Counted from the stretch's first letter, positions 48,248-57,009 are shown. The stretch is DNA of 64,000 bases from PALSA-129 sp963842505 (GCA_963842505.1 CAWJGZ010000004.1:682001-746000); one strand, 5' to 3'. Made by a program: numbers and translations. The notes: a model not told the origin generated them from the sequence alone.

Positions 48248-50536
48248 TTAGGCCTCGATGAGAATCGGCGCCCTGAAGCTGGTGACAATGTTCTGCGTCA
48301 GCCGCAGCTCGGCAAGCGATAACAGGAACGCCAACGTTGATTCCGCCCCTTGGTTGCGGTTGACCCGGTCCACGTGCAGCCCGTCGAGACAACCGCCGGT
48401 CCTGGCCGAGTACAGTTCCAATCCGAGATCGTTCCAGCCGAGGAACCAGTCAAACGCACGCCGGGCCTGTTCGTACCACCAGGAGTCCGACGTGGACCGA
48501 TAGGCTTCCAGACACGCCGACATCATGGCCTGCGCTTCCACCGGCTGTTGATCGAAGTTGGCGCGCGTACCGCCGCGCCGGAAGAACCCGTTGCTGCCGA
48601 TAGGCCGAAAGTGCCCGTTTTCGGAGGTTTGCATCTGCACCAGCCACCGAAGCGTCTCAATACCTCGGTCCAACACCGCCTTTTGGCCTGTAGCGCGGCC
48701 GCTCAGAATCAGGGCGTGTGGGAGTTTCGCATTATCGTAACTCAGTTCCTGTTCAAACCACGGCCAATCCGGCGTGGCCGTTCGATCGTACAAGTCCATT
48801 AAGCGGGCGATGAGCGTCTCGCGGGTCTGAATCACGAAGCTGTCGCCGCTCAACCGGCGCAAATACTCGTGGATACCAATCAAGCTGAACGCCCAGGCCC
48901 GCGGCGATGAAAACTGCGCCACCGCCGGCAGGGCCTTCACGAAGAGCTGGCTGGCCATCGCCTGGAAATTGCTGTAGGGGGAAGCTCCAACCCCTACGCC
49001 GAGGGCCCAAAGCGCCCTGGCGTGACAGTCCTCCGACCCTTGCTTATCGAGCCAGTGTCGATCGAAGCCTAGAAGGTTGTGGAAACGCCCTGTCAGGGGA
49101 TCGAACGCATGGTATAAGAAGGCAGCGTAGATGGTGGCAAGTGAGAGTATACGTTCCGGGTCTTCTCCCAGCTCTTCCAGCAGCACCGCCAGGATAAACG
49201 CGCGCGCGTTATCGTCCGTGCAGTACCCTTCGGAAAAGTTTGGCACGCTGAACACAGCGTGTTGAAATACACCCGTCGAATCCGTCATGCGCGACAGATG
49301 GTCCAGCTTCATCTCGGGTACTTCACGCGCCTTCTGGTCCAGCGTTTTCGTGGAAAGAGACTTCCGCAGGGTCGACAAAGCCTGGAGCCGCGAAAGTTCG
49401 AAGGAACGCATGTACAACCGCGCCACATTGCTCCAGACCATCTCCCGGCCCAGCTTGTAAGCGCCCTTCCGCATGGCGTTCCGGCGGACATCGTCGCGCA
49501 GCAACGCGCTTACTTTTGTCGCAATGGCCTCGGCGTTCCCAAACGGAACCAGCACCCCGCGTCCGTCCGCCAGCAGTTCGGCGGCGTGCCAGTACGGAGT
49601 CGACACAACCGGTTTGCCGGATCCGAAGGTGTAGGCGAGTGTGCCCGACGTACTCTGGGCTTCATTGAGATAGGGCGTGATGTAGACGTCCGCCGCACCG
49701 ATGAAGTCCTCCAGAGTTTCGAGCGGCACGAAGCTGTTGTAGAAGATGACATTCTTCTCCACTTTATTTCTGGCCGCCAGGATCTCGAGACTGACCCGGT
49801 ACGCTTCGCCCCGTTCCCGCAGTTCGTTCGGATGTGTGGCTCCCACCACCATGTACACCACGTTCGGGAATTCCGCCACGATCCGCGGCAGCGCGTTCAG
49901 CACGTACTCGATGCCCTTATTGGGGGAGAGTAACCCAAATGTGAATAGCACGGTCCGCCCAGCTACGCCGAATTCCTCTTTAAGATCGTTCGGATCCACA
50001 AACGGTATGTCTGGAATGCCGTGCTGGATCAGGTCGATCTTGGTGGGGGGCACGTGGTAAACATCCTGCAACATCTGCCGTCCTCGGGCTGACATCACCA
50101 CCAGGCGGGTGGAAAGCGCAATCAGCTCCTGCATCACCAATCGCTGGTCGATCCTCGGTTCGCTTAGGACGGTGTGGAGCGTGACCACCACGGGCATCCG
50201 TAGCTCGCGCAAGAGGGCCAGGATGTGGCTGCCGGCCGGACCGCCAAATATTCCGAACTCGTGCTGGAGGCACACCACATCCACGTCGCTGGTGTTCAGG
50301 AAGTCCGCCGCGCGCAAATACGATGACAGGTCCTGTTCTTCAATTTCGAAACGGACTACATCCGGATACGCATAGCCCTCCTTGATGTCGTTCATGGAAA
50401 CCGAAAAGCACTCACTGGATGGGTGCTCGGCTGCCACGGCGGTAAGGAGGTCGGACGTAAACGTGGCAATACCGCACTTGCGCGGCACATAGTTGCCGAG
50501 AAACGCGATCCTTCCAACTTTAGAACCTTCGATCAC
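48248..50536 (-). CDS. Family 4 glycosyltransferase fused to a C-terminal alpha-helical toroid
   Basis: 762 residues from GTG 50536, which has AAGGGG 6 nt upstream; TTG 50563 is the other candidate. Residues ~1-370 are a GT-B enzyme: GNYVPRKCGIATFTSDLL, DVVCLQHEFGIFGGPAGS, TFGLLSPNKGIEYVLNALP and FGSGKPVVSTPYWHAAELL. Residues ~385-760 look like an (alpha/alpha)6 barrel: FSEGYCTDDNARAFILAVLL, SEDCHARALWALGVGVG and WFEQELSYDNAKLPHALIL. The second half resembles glycoside-hydrolase-like or glycan-binding toroids and may trim or grip the product. A gene with synthesis and toroid parts next to two GH130 genes points to beta-mannoside/oligomannan turnover (inference). Confidence 0.85.
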   Translation of the reverse strand: MIEGSKVGRIAFLGNYVPRKCGIATFTSDLLTAVAAEHPSSECFSVSMNDIKEGYAYPDVVRFEIEEQDLSSYLRAADFLNTSDVDVVCLQHEFGIFGGPAGSHILALLRELRMPVVVTLHTVLSEPRIDQRLVMQELIALSTRLVVMSARGRQMLQDVYHVPPTKIDLIQHGIPDIPFVDPNDLKEEFGVAGRTVLFTFGLLSPNKGIEYVLNALPRIVAEFPNVVYMVVGATHPNELRERGEAYRVSLEILAARNKVEKNVIFYNSFVPLETLEDFIGAADVYITPYLNEAQSTSGTLAYTFGSGKPVVSTPYWHAAELLADGRGVLVPFGNAEAIATKVSALLRDDVRRNAMRKGAYKLGREMVWSNVARLYMRSFELSRLQALSTLRKSLSTKTLDQKAREVPEMKLDHLSRMTDSTGVFQHAVFSVPNFSEGYCTDDNARAFILAVLLEELGEDPERILSLATIYAAFLYHAFDPLTGRFHNLLGFDRHWLDKQGSEDCHARALWALGVGVGASPYSNFQAMASQLFVKALPAVAQFSSPRAWAFSLIGIHEYLRRLSGDSFVIQTRETLIARLMDLYDRTATPDWPWFEQELSYDNAKLPHALILSGRATGQKAVLDRGIETLRWLVQMQTSENGHFRPIGSNGFFRRGGTRANFDQQPVEAQAMMSACLEAYRSTSDSWWYEQARRAFDWFLGWNDLGLELYSARTGGCLDGLHVDRVNRNQGAESTLAFLLSLAELRLTQNIVTSFRAPILIEA

Positions 50537-50575
50537 GGTTGTCCCCTTGTCATTAAAAGGCAATTCTGTACTTAG

Positions 50576-50803
50576 TTAGTTCTTAGCGCCTGGCGGAATG
50601 GAAAATGCCATCCACTCCACAGGGTGCGCTCGAATGTTATCGCCCGGTTCGCGTATGTCGGCCCATTTAGGGTCGCTTCTCAGATTGAGGAACGTGCCGA
50701 GAGTGCCTTGATAGGAACCCTTCGCCAGACATACTTGATCGCCCCTATGGAATGGACATGGCGCCAAAAGGGTGGCAGGATACACCTCTGAATCTTTTCG
50801 CAT
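50576..50803 (-). CDS. Small KOW-like protein heading the GT4/GH130 operon
   Basis: 75 residues from ATG 50803, which has GAGGAGG 5 nt upstream; the frame is open 9 codons further. The centre, FHRGDQVCLAKGSYQGTLGT, follows the KOW pattern (G-D-x-V-x-L-x-K-G-x-x-x-G-x-x-G) seen in ribosomal proteins and NusG. It ends with DPKWADIREPGDNIRAHPVE. A KOW motif suggests RNA or nucleic-acid contact, but these small stand-alone forms are uncharacterised. It lies 39 bp before the GTG of the GT4-toroid gene on the same strand, so it may regulate expression of that operon or bind its enzymes (inference). Confidence 0.6.
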   Translation of the reverse strand: MRKDSEVYPATLLAPCPFHRGDQVCLAKGSYQGTLGTFLNLRSDPKWADIREPGDNIRAHPVEWMAFSIPPGAKN

Positions 50804-50892
50804 GTTTCCTCCTCTTCTGGCAAAGGCCATCCGGGGCGGACGGTGAGTTGGCCGGAGAACAGCTTGGCCGCACGGCTCATGGTGGGGAATGC

Positions 50893-50904
50893 CGTATACT
50901 AGTA
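50893..50904. promoter_or_regulatory. Perfect 12-bp palindrome in the divergent region
   Basis: TATACTAGTATA lies midway in the gap between the KOW-like gene (minus) and two small genes (plus). Each strand offers a TATACT that could act as a -10 element, or the palindrome could be a repressor operator. No good -35 at a normal distance was found on either side. The rest of the 231-bp gap shows nothing. Confidence 0.4.
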
Positions 50905-51034
50905 TAGCAGGTCAGGCGGAGTGAAGATGGAGCGAAGGTGCTTTCAGACGACGCTCTTTGCCTGGATCATAAGCCGGCCGGGGGCGCAACCGACGAAGTA
51001 AAACGGACAACAGGCGACCAAGACAGGGATACGG

Positions 51035-51271
51035 ATGAATAAGAGACTACTAAAGCGGCACCAGCGCCAGGTTTCACGCGCAAAAGCACGAGTCAGGCTG
51101 TCCGAGCCCGACGTGAGGACACCGGAGCAGGTCAAGGCGGCACGGGAGGCGAGCCGCCCGGCGGGCCTGCGGCGCAACGACCCCCACGCATACTACCCTA
51201 CGCCGTCAACTCGAGATCACGCCGTCCCTGCCTCGGACAGCACGCCGAAAGACGACGTTGTAGAGCCATGA
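51035..51271 (+). CDS. Small basic protein of unknown function
   Basis: 78 residues from ATG 51035 with AGGGA 8-9 nt upstream. It is strongly basic at the N-terminus (MNKRLLKRHQRQVSRAKARV) and has a polar tail rich in Pro, Ser and Asp (HAYYPTPSTRDHAVPASDST). It has no membrane segment. Its stop overlaps the next start by 4 bp (ATGA), which supports both as real genes. The basic head suggests nucleic-acid or ribosome contact, but there is no family I can name. Confidence 0.55.
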   Translation: MNKRLLKRHQRQVSRAKARVRLSEPDVRTPEQVKAAREASRPAGLRRNDPHAYYPTPSTRDHAVPASDSTPKDDVVEP

Positions 51272-51459
51272 CCCGCGTCGCAGCACGGCTGTCCTCCACA
51301 AGCTGTCCCCATTGCAGATCCATCGAGTTTAGAAGAGTGGGCGTCCGAAACGCTATCGAGAGATCGGTCCACTGGCTGCTTCAGCCCTATCGGTGCTCTC
51401 TTTGCGGTCACCACTTCTTTCTGTTCCGATGGCAAGCTCCGATCGCGGGCATGGCGTAA
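51268..51459 (+). CDS. Small zinc-ribbon protein
   Basis: 63 residues. Two Cys pairs, SCPHCRSIEF (CxxC) and YRCSLCGHHFF (CxxC), spaced by ~28 residues, form a zinc ribbon like those in small uncharacterised proteins of Acidobacteria and many others. The segment between them is helical (ERSVHWLLQPY). It is coupled to the preceding basic protein by a 4-bp overlap. A combined role in RNA or DNA contact is conceivable but not shown. Confidence 0.6.
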   Translation: MTRVAARLSSTSCPHCRSIEFRRVGVRNAIERSVHWLLQPYRCSLCGHHFFLFRWQAPIAGMA

Positions 51460-51527
51460 CCGCGGGGCTTCGCCGGCGGGCGGAAAGGATCCACTTGGAT
51501 CGTCGGCCAGGCTGGTCTGCTCCGTGG

Positions 51528-51899
51528 TCACACTCTGCCGCGAAAGCGGTCGATCTTACGCCGATCGCGTTTCGACGGCCTGCCTTCCCGAAACGTTTCG
51601 AAATGCCCCATCGTTTTGCGCTCCTGCGCCAACTGTAGCCGCAACTCCCGGCTCGTCTCGGTCTCCCGGTAGAGGGTCTGCGCAAGCGCCGCCGGGCCGC
51701 GCATTTCACTGAGGGCCAGGACCTCTACTTGAAAGTCGCCGCTGTCGTTCTTCACCTGCAACAGGTCGCCGAGCCGGACCTCGCGGGAAGCCTTGACGGG
51801 TTGTCCCTTGAACGCAATTCTGCCGATTTCACATGCCCGCGCAGCGAGCGAGCGCGTCTTGAAGAATCGGGCGGCCCAGAGCCACTTGTCCATTCTCAT
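51528..51899 (-). CDS. hslR: Ribosome-associated heat-shock protein 15 (S4 domain)
   Basis: 123 residues from ATG 51899 (MRMDKWLWAARFFKTRSLA); ATG 51908 in the same frame adds three residues. The S4 RNA-binding fold is visible: DKWLWAARFFKTRSLAARAC, then GRIAFKGQPVKASREVRLGD and LLQVKNDSGDFQVEVLALS. A basic tail follows (RPSKRDRRKIDRFRGRV). Hsp15 rescues stalled 50S subunits carrying peptidyl-tRNA after heat shock. It is downstream of the uracil/xanthine-type permease gene by ~110 bp, on the same strand, and is probably a separate unit. Confidence 0.9.
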   Translation of the reverse strand: MRMDKWLWAARFFKTRSLAARACEIGRIAFKGQPVKASREVRLGDLLQVKNDSGDFQVEVLALSEMRGPAALAQTLYRETETSRELRLQLAQERKTMGHFETFREGRPSKRDRRKIDRFRGRV

Positions 51900-52009
51900 G
51901 CGGGTCATCATCCCATGCATCAACCAAAGCGCCCATACTATCAGCGTGGAATAGGCCGCCGCGAGGTAATAGCCTCTTCTGCGGCGATACCTCCTGCCCG
52001 AGCCCGGCG

Positions 52010-53260
52010 CTACCGCTTGCCGCCGATGGACAGAATCAAATTGAGCACCAGCGCCAGCAGCGTGCCGAGAGCGATGCCGGCGATGTTCACGCCGAGCACG
52101 GTCAGGCCTGTTACACCCAGGCCGGTGGCGGCAATCAGCGAGGCGCCGGCAACCACCAAGTTGCGATGATCGGAGAAATCCACGTTGGCTTGCATCCAAA
52201 TGCGCACCCCCATGACCGCGATCAGCCCGTAGAGGATCAAGGTGACGCCGCCCAGCACCGGGTTGGGGATGGACTGGATGAGGGCGCCGAATTTGGGGCA
52301 CAGGCCGAGCAGAATAGCGATGGAGGCGGCCATCACGAAGTTGCTGGTGCTGAAAACGCGGGTGATGGCCATCACGCCCATGTTCTCGGCGTAGGTGGTT
52401 TGCGGAGTGCCGCCGCCCAGCGCGGAGACCATGGTGGCTACGGCGTCGCCGAGATAGGCGCGGCCGAGGTACGGGTTGAGGTCCCGGCCCATGTAACCGG
52501 AGATGGCGGCGATGTGGCCTTTGTTCTCGGCCACCAGGACCACGAAGATGGGGGCGATGGCCAGCAGCGCCTTAAAGCTGAACGCGGGCGTTTGGAATGG
52601 CGGCAGACCAAGCCACGCGGCGCTCTGGATGCGCATGATGGCGTTCGAATCGACCACGCCGCCCAGCAGCGAGAGAACGTAGCCGGCAATCACGCCGATC
52701 AGGATGGGCAGCAGGCGCAGGAAACCTTTTAAGTGGATGGCTACCAGGGCAGCGGTGAGGAACGTGGCGGCGGCAATTGCGAGGCGTATGGCGTCGGCGG
52801 ATGTGGCGATGGTCATGCGCTGGTTGGTGGCGTTAGTGACGGCGGACGATGCCAGGTTCAGGCCGATCAGCGCCACCACGGAACCGGTGACCACGGGCGG
52901 CATCAGGCGGTCGATCCAACCGGAACCCCAGCGAATGGTGACCAGCGCGGCGATGCCGTAGAGAGCAGCGGCGCCCGAGATGCCGCAGAGAGCGTAGGGG
53001 ATTCTGGAGGCATCGCCACCGGTGACGGCCAGCACCGGGCCGATGAAGGCGAAGCTCGATCCCAAATAACTGGGGACCTTGAAGCCGGTGATCAGGATAA
53101 AAATCAGCGTTCCAATGCCGGAGAAGAACAGCGCCACCTGGGGATTGAAGCCCATCAGGATGGGCGCCAGCACGGTAGCGCCGAACATGGCGACCACATG
53201 CTGCATGCCCAGCGGAACCAGGCGCACCAGCGGGATTCGGTCTTCCGGATAAAGGATCAT
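52010..53260 (-). CDS. NCS2-family nucleobase permease (uracil/xanthine type)
   Basis: 416 residues and about 12 to 14 membrane segments. The start is PEDRIPLVRLVPLGMQHVVA, as in UraA/UapA homologues. The NCS2 signature region is GGGTPQTTYAENMGVMAITR (~278-297), with the substrate Glu in the family position. It takes up a purine or pyrimidine with proton symport. Its start overlaps the molybdenum hydroxylase gene by 4 bp, so uptake and oxidation are coexpressed; this links the operon to nucleobase use. Xanthine versus uracil cannot be told from the sequence. Confidence 0.9.
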   Translation of the reverse strand: MILYPEDRIPLVRLVPLGMQHVVAMFGATVLAPILMGFNPQVALFFSGIGTLIFILITGFKVPSYLGSSFAFIGPVLAVTGGDASRIPYALCGISGAAALYGIAALVTIRWGSGWIDRLMPPVVTGSVVALIGLNLASSAVTNATNQRMTIATSADAIRLAIAAATFLTAALVAIHLKGFLRLLPILIGVIAGYVLSLLGGVVDSNAIMRIQSAAWLGLPPFQTPAFSFKALLAIAPIFVVLVAENKGHIAAISGYMGRDLNPYLGRAYLGDAVATMVSALGGGTPQTTYAENMGVMAITRVFSTSNFVMAASIAILLGLCPKFGALIQSIPNPVLGGVTLILYGLIAVMGVRIWMQANVDFSDHRNLVVAGASLIAATGLGVTGLTVLGVNIAGIALGTLLALVLNLILSIGGKR

Positions 53261-55611
53261 GCCAGCACAATCTTCTCGGCGGTCAGCGGCATGGAATGAA
53301 GCCGCACGCCGACGGCGTCATCGATGGCGTTGGCGACCATGGCTGCCGCGGGAATCATGGTATGCTCACCCATGCCGCGCGCGCCAAAGGGACCGTCCGG
53401 CTGGGGGGTTTCAATGATGATGGGGATCACCTCGGCGGGGATGTCGAGCGCGGTGGGGATCTTGTAGTCGGAAAAATTGGCGTTCAGCAGGCGGCCTTTC
53501 TCGTCGAAACGCATATCTTCGTAAAGCGCGGTGGCGAGACCTTGCAGCAGGCCGCCCGAGATCTGCCCGTTGATGAGGTCTGGATTGATGGCCTTGCCGA
53601 CATCCACGGCGATGGCGGCTTTGAGAACCGTGGTCTTGCCGGTTTCCCGGTCGATTTCGAGGACGATGCCGCCGGCGCCGGTGGTGTAGTGCACATTGGG
53701 ATGGCCGCCCTGGCCGGTTTCGGGGTCGCTTACGGCCGAGGAAAACTCGGGCATGAACATACCGCGGCCCATGATGGGACCGCCCTTGAAAGTGTGGTCC
53801 GGCGCCTGAATTCCGGAGATTACGAAGTCGCGGAGAGGCAATTCCCAGCCTTGGCGAAAACGGCTCTTGACCTTTTCGTCTTCCAGATAGAGGGAGTCTT
53901 TATCGATACCGCAGGCGCGCTCCACCAGGGCGAAGATCTGCTCGCGTGCATCCGTGGCGGCACTCTTGACGGCATTGCCGCAGCCCCACGTGACGTGCGA
54001 AGCGACGGTCTGCCACTCGTAGGGGTTGCGATCGGTATCGGGGGTCTCGACGCGGATCTTGGAGACGGGCACGGTGAGAATCTCGGAAGCGATCTGCGCC
54101 ATGGCGGTGAGAAGCCCCTGTCCGATTTCCATTCCTGAGATCAGGATGTTGAGGCTGGCGTCTTCATTGAACTTCAGAAACGCCGAAGACGCGGCGTTGG
54201 GCGGCATGGCGGGCGCCTTCCAGAAGAGAACCAAGCTCTTGCCAATGGCTTTGCGCGGATCTTCAGAGTGTTCGCGCGTGCCCCAACCGATGGCCGCGGC
54301 GGTGCGGTCAATGGCCTCCTTGAGACCGTTGGGATTCATGCGCGCGCCATAGGCCAGGGTGTCGCCTTCGCGGATGGCATTCTTGCGGCGGAAGACAACC
54401 GGGTCCATGTTTATGGCTTGGGCGGCGCGGGTGATGTGCGATTCCAGCCCGAAGAAGAACTCCGAATAACCGAACCCGCGGTAAGGTCCGCCGGGTGGAA
54501 GGTTGGTGTAGCAGCAGACCGAATCGATGGAGACATTGTCGATGCGATATGGGCCGGTGGCGGAAAGGCCCACAGCATTCACCACGTTGGCGCCGTATTC
54601 CACGTAAGCGCCGGCGTCCCAGTACAGCTTGTGTTCGAGCGCCGTGATGGAGCCGTCGCGCTTGACGCCGAGTTTTACTTTGGCCACCACGCCCTGGCGC
54701 TGGTAGGTGTTGTAGAATTCCTGGGCGCGCGACCACATCACCTTCACGGGCTGGCCCTTGACGGCGGTGGCGAGCGCGGCGGCCAGGATTTCGCATGAGA
54801 CGCCGGCTTTTCCTCCGAAACCGCCGCCCACATAGGGCGTGACCACGCGCACATCTTTGTGCGAGAGGCCCAGCGGGGCCAGCGCCTGGGCGAACAGGTT
54901 GCGCTGGGTGAAGGGAGACTGCGACGCGGACCACACGGTGAGGCGGCCGGCGGCGTCGAAGAGGCCAGTCATAGAATGCGGTTCGATGGCGCAGTGCGCG
55001 TAGCGCGGCACGCGGTAGGTGTCTTCGAGGATGAGATCGGCCTCGCGGAACCCGTCAGCCATGGAGCCTTTGCGGATCTTGCGCCAGTGGGCGATGTTGG
55101 TTTCGGCGCGCGGGTAGAACCAGGGGACGTGCGGGTAAGCCCCCAGATCGGGATGCAGAAGCGCCGCGTCCGGCTGGATGGCCTCAACCGGGTCGAGAAC
55201 GATGGGCAGCAACTCGTATTCCACCCGGACCAGGGCAGCGGCGCGGGCGGCGGTTCTTGGATCGCAGGCGATCACGGCGGCTACTTGTTCCCCTACGAAG
55301 CGGACGCGGTCCTGCGCGAAGATGTGGCGATCCTGCATGTAGAGGCCGAAGCGGTAAGGGAAGTCCTTAGCGGTGACGACGCGGACCACGCCGGGCAATT
55401 TTTCGGCGGCGCGGGTGTCGATACTCAGGATGCGCGCGTGGGCGTGCGGACTTTCGACGATGCAGGCGTGGAGCAGGCCGGGGCCGAATTCCAGATCGTC
55501 GGCGAAACGCGCGGCGCCGGTGACTTTTTCCCAGCCGTCGATGCGTTGGACGGAATGGCCGACAACTTTGGTGTCGAGCGATTCGTCGGCCAGGGGTTCG
55601 AACTCAATCAT
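53257..55611 (-). CDS. xdhA: Xanthine dehydrogenase-family molybdenum-cofactor subunit
   Basis: 784 residues from ATG 55611 (MIEFEPLADESLDTKVVGH); the frame is open 31 codons upstream. It belongs to the xanthine oxidase family: YVGGGFGGKAGVSCEILAAA (Moco), NLPPGGPYRGFGYSEFFFGL (substrate-site Arg in the YRGFG block), ISGMEIGQGLLTAMAQIASE, and GPFGARGMGEHTMIPAAAM with the catalytic Glu in GMGE. It hydroxylates a heteroaromatic or aldehyde carbon using Mo and water. Whether the substrate is xanthine, hypoxanthine or another heterocycle cannot be fixed. It overlaps the permease by 4 bp and the Fe-S subunit by 8 bp. Confidence 0.9.
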   Translation of the reverse strand: MIEFEPLADESLDTKVVGHSVQRIDGWEKVTGAARFADDLEFGPGLLHACIVESPHAHARILSIDTRAAEKLPGVVRVVTAKDFPYRFGLYMQDRHIFAQDRVRFVGEQVAAVIACDPRTAARAAALVRVEYELLPIVLDPVEAIQPDAALLHPDLGAYPHVPWFYPRAETNIAHWRKIRKGSMADGFREADLILEDTYRVPRYAHCAIEPHSMTGLFDAAGRLTVWSASQSPFTQRNLFAQALAPLGLSHKDVRVVTPYVGGGFGGKAGVSCEILAAALATAVKGQPVKVMWSRAQEFYNTYQRQGVVAKVKLGVKRDGSITALEHKLYWDAGAYVEYGANVVNAVGLSATGPYRIDNVSIDSVCCYTNLPPGGPYRGFGYSEFFFGLESHITRAAQAINMDPVVFRRKNAIREGDTLAYGARMNPNGLKEAIDRTAAAIGWGTREHSEDPRKAIGKSLVLFWKAPAMPPNAASSAFLKFNEDASLNILISGMEIGQGLLTAMAQIASEILTVPVSKIRVETPDTDRNPYEWQTVASHVTWGCGNAVKSAATDAREQIFALVERACGIDKDSLYLEDEKVKSRFRQGWELPLRDFVISGIQAPDHTFKGGPIMGRGMFMPEFSSAVSDPETGQGGHPNVHYTTGAGGIVLEIDRETGKTTVLKAAIAVDVGKAINPDLINGQISGGLLQGLATALYEDMRFDEKGRLLNANFSDYKIPTALDIPAEVIPIIIETPQPDGPFGARGMGEHTMIPAAAMVANAIDDAVGVRLHSMPLTAEKIVLA

Positions 55612-56089
55612 GCACGGCTCCCTTCGGCGCGGACGCCATGCAGGCGGCTTCGATGCCTTCGATGATGGGGGTGTAGCCGGTGCATCGGCAGAGGTTGCCG
55701 GCAATGGCCTCCTGGATCTCCTGGCGCGTGGGGTGCGGGTTGGCGCGAAGCAGTTCGGTGGCCGAAAGGATCACGCCGGGAGCGCAGAACCCGCATTGGA
55801 ACGAATTGTGCTTTGTGAGCTCATGCAGCAAGGGGCCGGGATCTTGCGAGATTCCCTCCAGGGTAACGACGTCGCAGCCGTCGGCCTCGGCAGCCAGTAC
55901 CAGACAACTGCGCACCGTCCGGCCATCCAGGAAAACGGTGCAGGTGCCGCAATCGCCGCGGTCGCAACCGGTCTTGGGGCTCTTGACGCCGAGCCGGTCG
56001 CGCAGCACTTCGAGCAGCGTATCGGCTGCCTGCACCTCCAGCTCGCGATCGACGCCGTTCAGCCGGAAGCGGATGGGAACTTTCCTCAT
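55604..56089 (-). CDS. xdhC: Two-[2Fe-2S] iron-sulfur subunit of a molybdenum hydroxylase
   Basis: 161 residues from ATG 56089 (MRKVPIRFRLNGVDRELEV). It carries the plant-ferredoxin cluster (TGCDRGDCGTCTVFLDGRTV, with a fourth Cys in RSCLVLA) and the C-terminal helical cluster (FQCGFCAPGVILSATELLRA and NLCRCTGYTPIIEGIEAA). It passes electrons from molybdopterin to FAD. A longer frame (to 56431) is not supported, since the ferredoxin fold begins here. It overlaps the FAD subunit by 4 bp and the molybdenum subunit by 8 bp, the usual separate-subunit layout. Confidence 0.92.
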   Translation of the reverse strand: MRKVPIRFRLNGVDRELEVQAADTLLEVLRDRLGVKSPKTGCDRGDCGTCTVFLDGRTVRSCLVLAAEADGCDVVTLEGISQDPGPLLHELTKHNSFQCGFCAPGVILSATELLRANPHPTRQEIQEAIAGNLCRCTGYTPIIEGIEAACMASAPKGAVHD

Positions 56090-56976
56090 ATGACGCTCTC
56101 CCCTAACGCGGGGCCCGCGCCGGCCATGCGCTCGACGGCGGCGCGGAGGCCGCGTTCGAGCATGACCTTGGCCATGTGCATGCGATATTCCTTGGAGGCC
56201 CGGATGTCGGTGATGGGGTGGATCTCTTGTGGAACCAGATCCTGCGCCTGGTGGATCAGGTCTTCGGAAAGGTCGTGGCCGTTGAGCAGGCGTTCGATGC
56301 TGGCGGCGCGGGCCGGCACGGGCGAGACCGCGCAGAACGCGATGCGGTATTCGCAGCCCTCGAGCGCCAGCACGCCGACGCCGACCTGCGCCAGGTCCTC
56401 GCCGCGGTAACGGCCGAGCTTGACATAGCACGCGCCGTTCTTGCGATCGGGCAGCGGGACGCGCACGCCGGACACGATTTCGCCGGCGCGGATGGCGGTC
56501 TGTTTGGCGTCCAGGAACCAGCGCGACATAGGGATCTGCCGCTGGGCCCCCGGGCCTTCCACCACCACGCTGGCCTCATATGCCAACAAGGCGGGTGCGC
56601 TATCGAGACTGGGAACGCCGGAGCAGATGTTGCCCACCAGGGTGGCGCGGTTGCGCACTCCCACGGAGGCCACTGCGCGGGAACACTCCCACAGCAACGG
56701 AAGCCGGTCGCGGACCGCGGCGGATTCCAGCAGCTCAGTGAACGTAACGCAGGCGCCCACCAGCAGGCTGCCGGCACTCACTTCCAGGCTGTGCAGCTCG
56801 CCAATCCCCTTGACGTCCACTACCGCGGCCGGCGCGCGCAAGCCTTCCTTCATCCAAACCAGGAGGTCGGTGCCTCCGGCCAGCACCGACGCATTCTTCC
56901 CGTTGAGCGAAAGAATCTCGATGGCTTCGAGCAGCGATTTCGGCTTGTGGTACTCGAACTCGCACGTAATCGGCAT
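56086..56976 (-). CDS. xdhB: FAD-binding subunit of a molybdenum hydroxylase
   Basis: 296 residues, complete. The FAD-binding-5 fold starts CEFEYHKPKSLLEAIEILSL and contains VLAGGTDLLVWMKEGLRAPA (FAD phosphate loop) and RNRATLVGNICSGVPSLDSA (the family's second FAD site). The CO-dehydrogenase-flavoprotein C-terminal domain follows (KLGRYRGEDLAQVGVGVLAL). It receives electrons from the Fe-S subunit and passes them to NAD or another acceptor. 33 bp separate it from the cyclase gene upstream, so it continues the same operon. Confidence 0.9.
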   Translation of the reverse strand: MPITCEFEYHKPKSLLEAIEILSLNGKNASVLAGGTDLLVWMKEGLRAPAAVVDVKGIGELHSLEVSAGSLLVGACVTFTELLESAAVRDRLPLLWECSRAVASVGVRNRATLVGNICSGVPSLDSAPALLAYEASVVVEGPGAQRQIPMSRWFLDAKQTAIRAGEIVSGVRVPLPDRKNGACYVKLGRYRGEDLAQVGVGVLALEGCEYRIAFCAVSPVPARAASIERLLNGHDLSEDLIHQAQDLVPQEIHPITDIRASKEYRMHMAKVMLERGLRAAVERMAGAGPALGESVI

Positions 56977-57009
56977 CAGGCCTCCTGACTAGGGGCGGAA
57001 TCCACTCCC

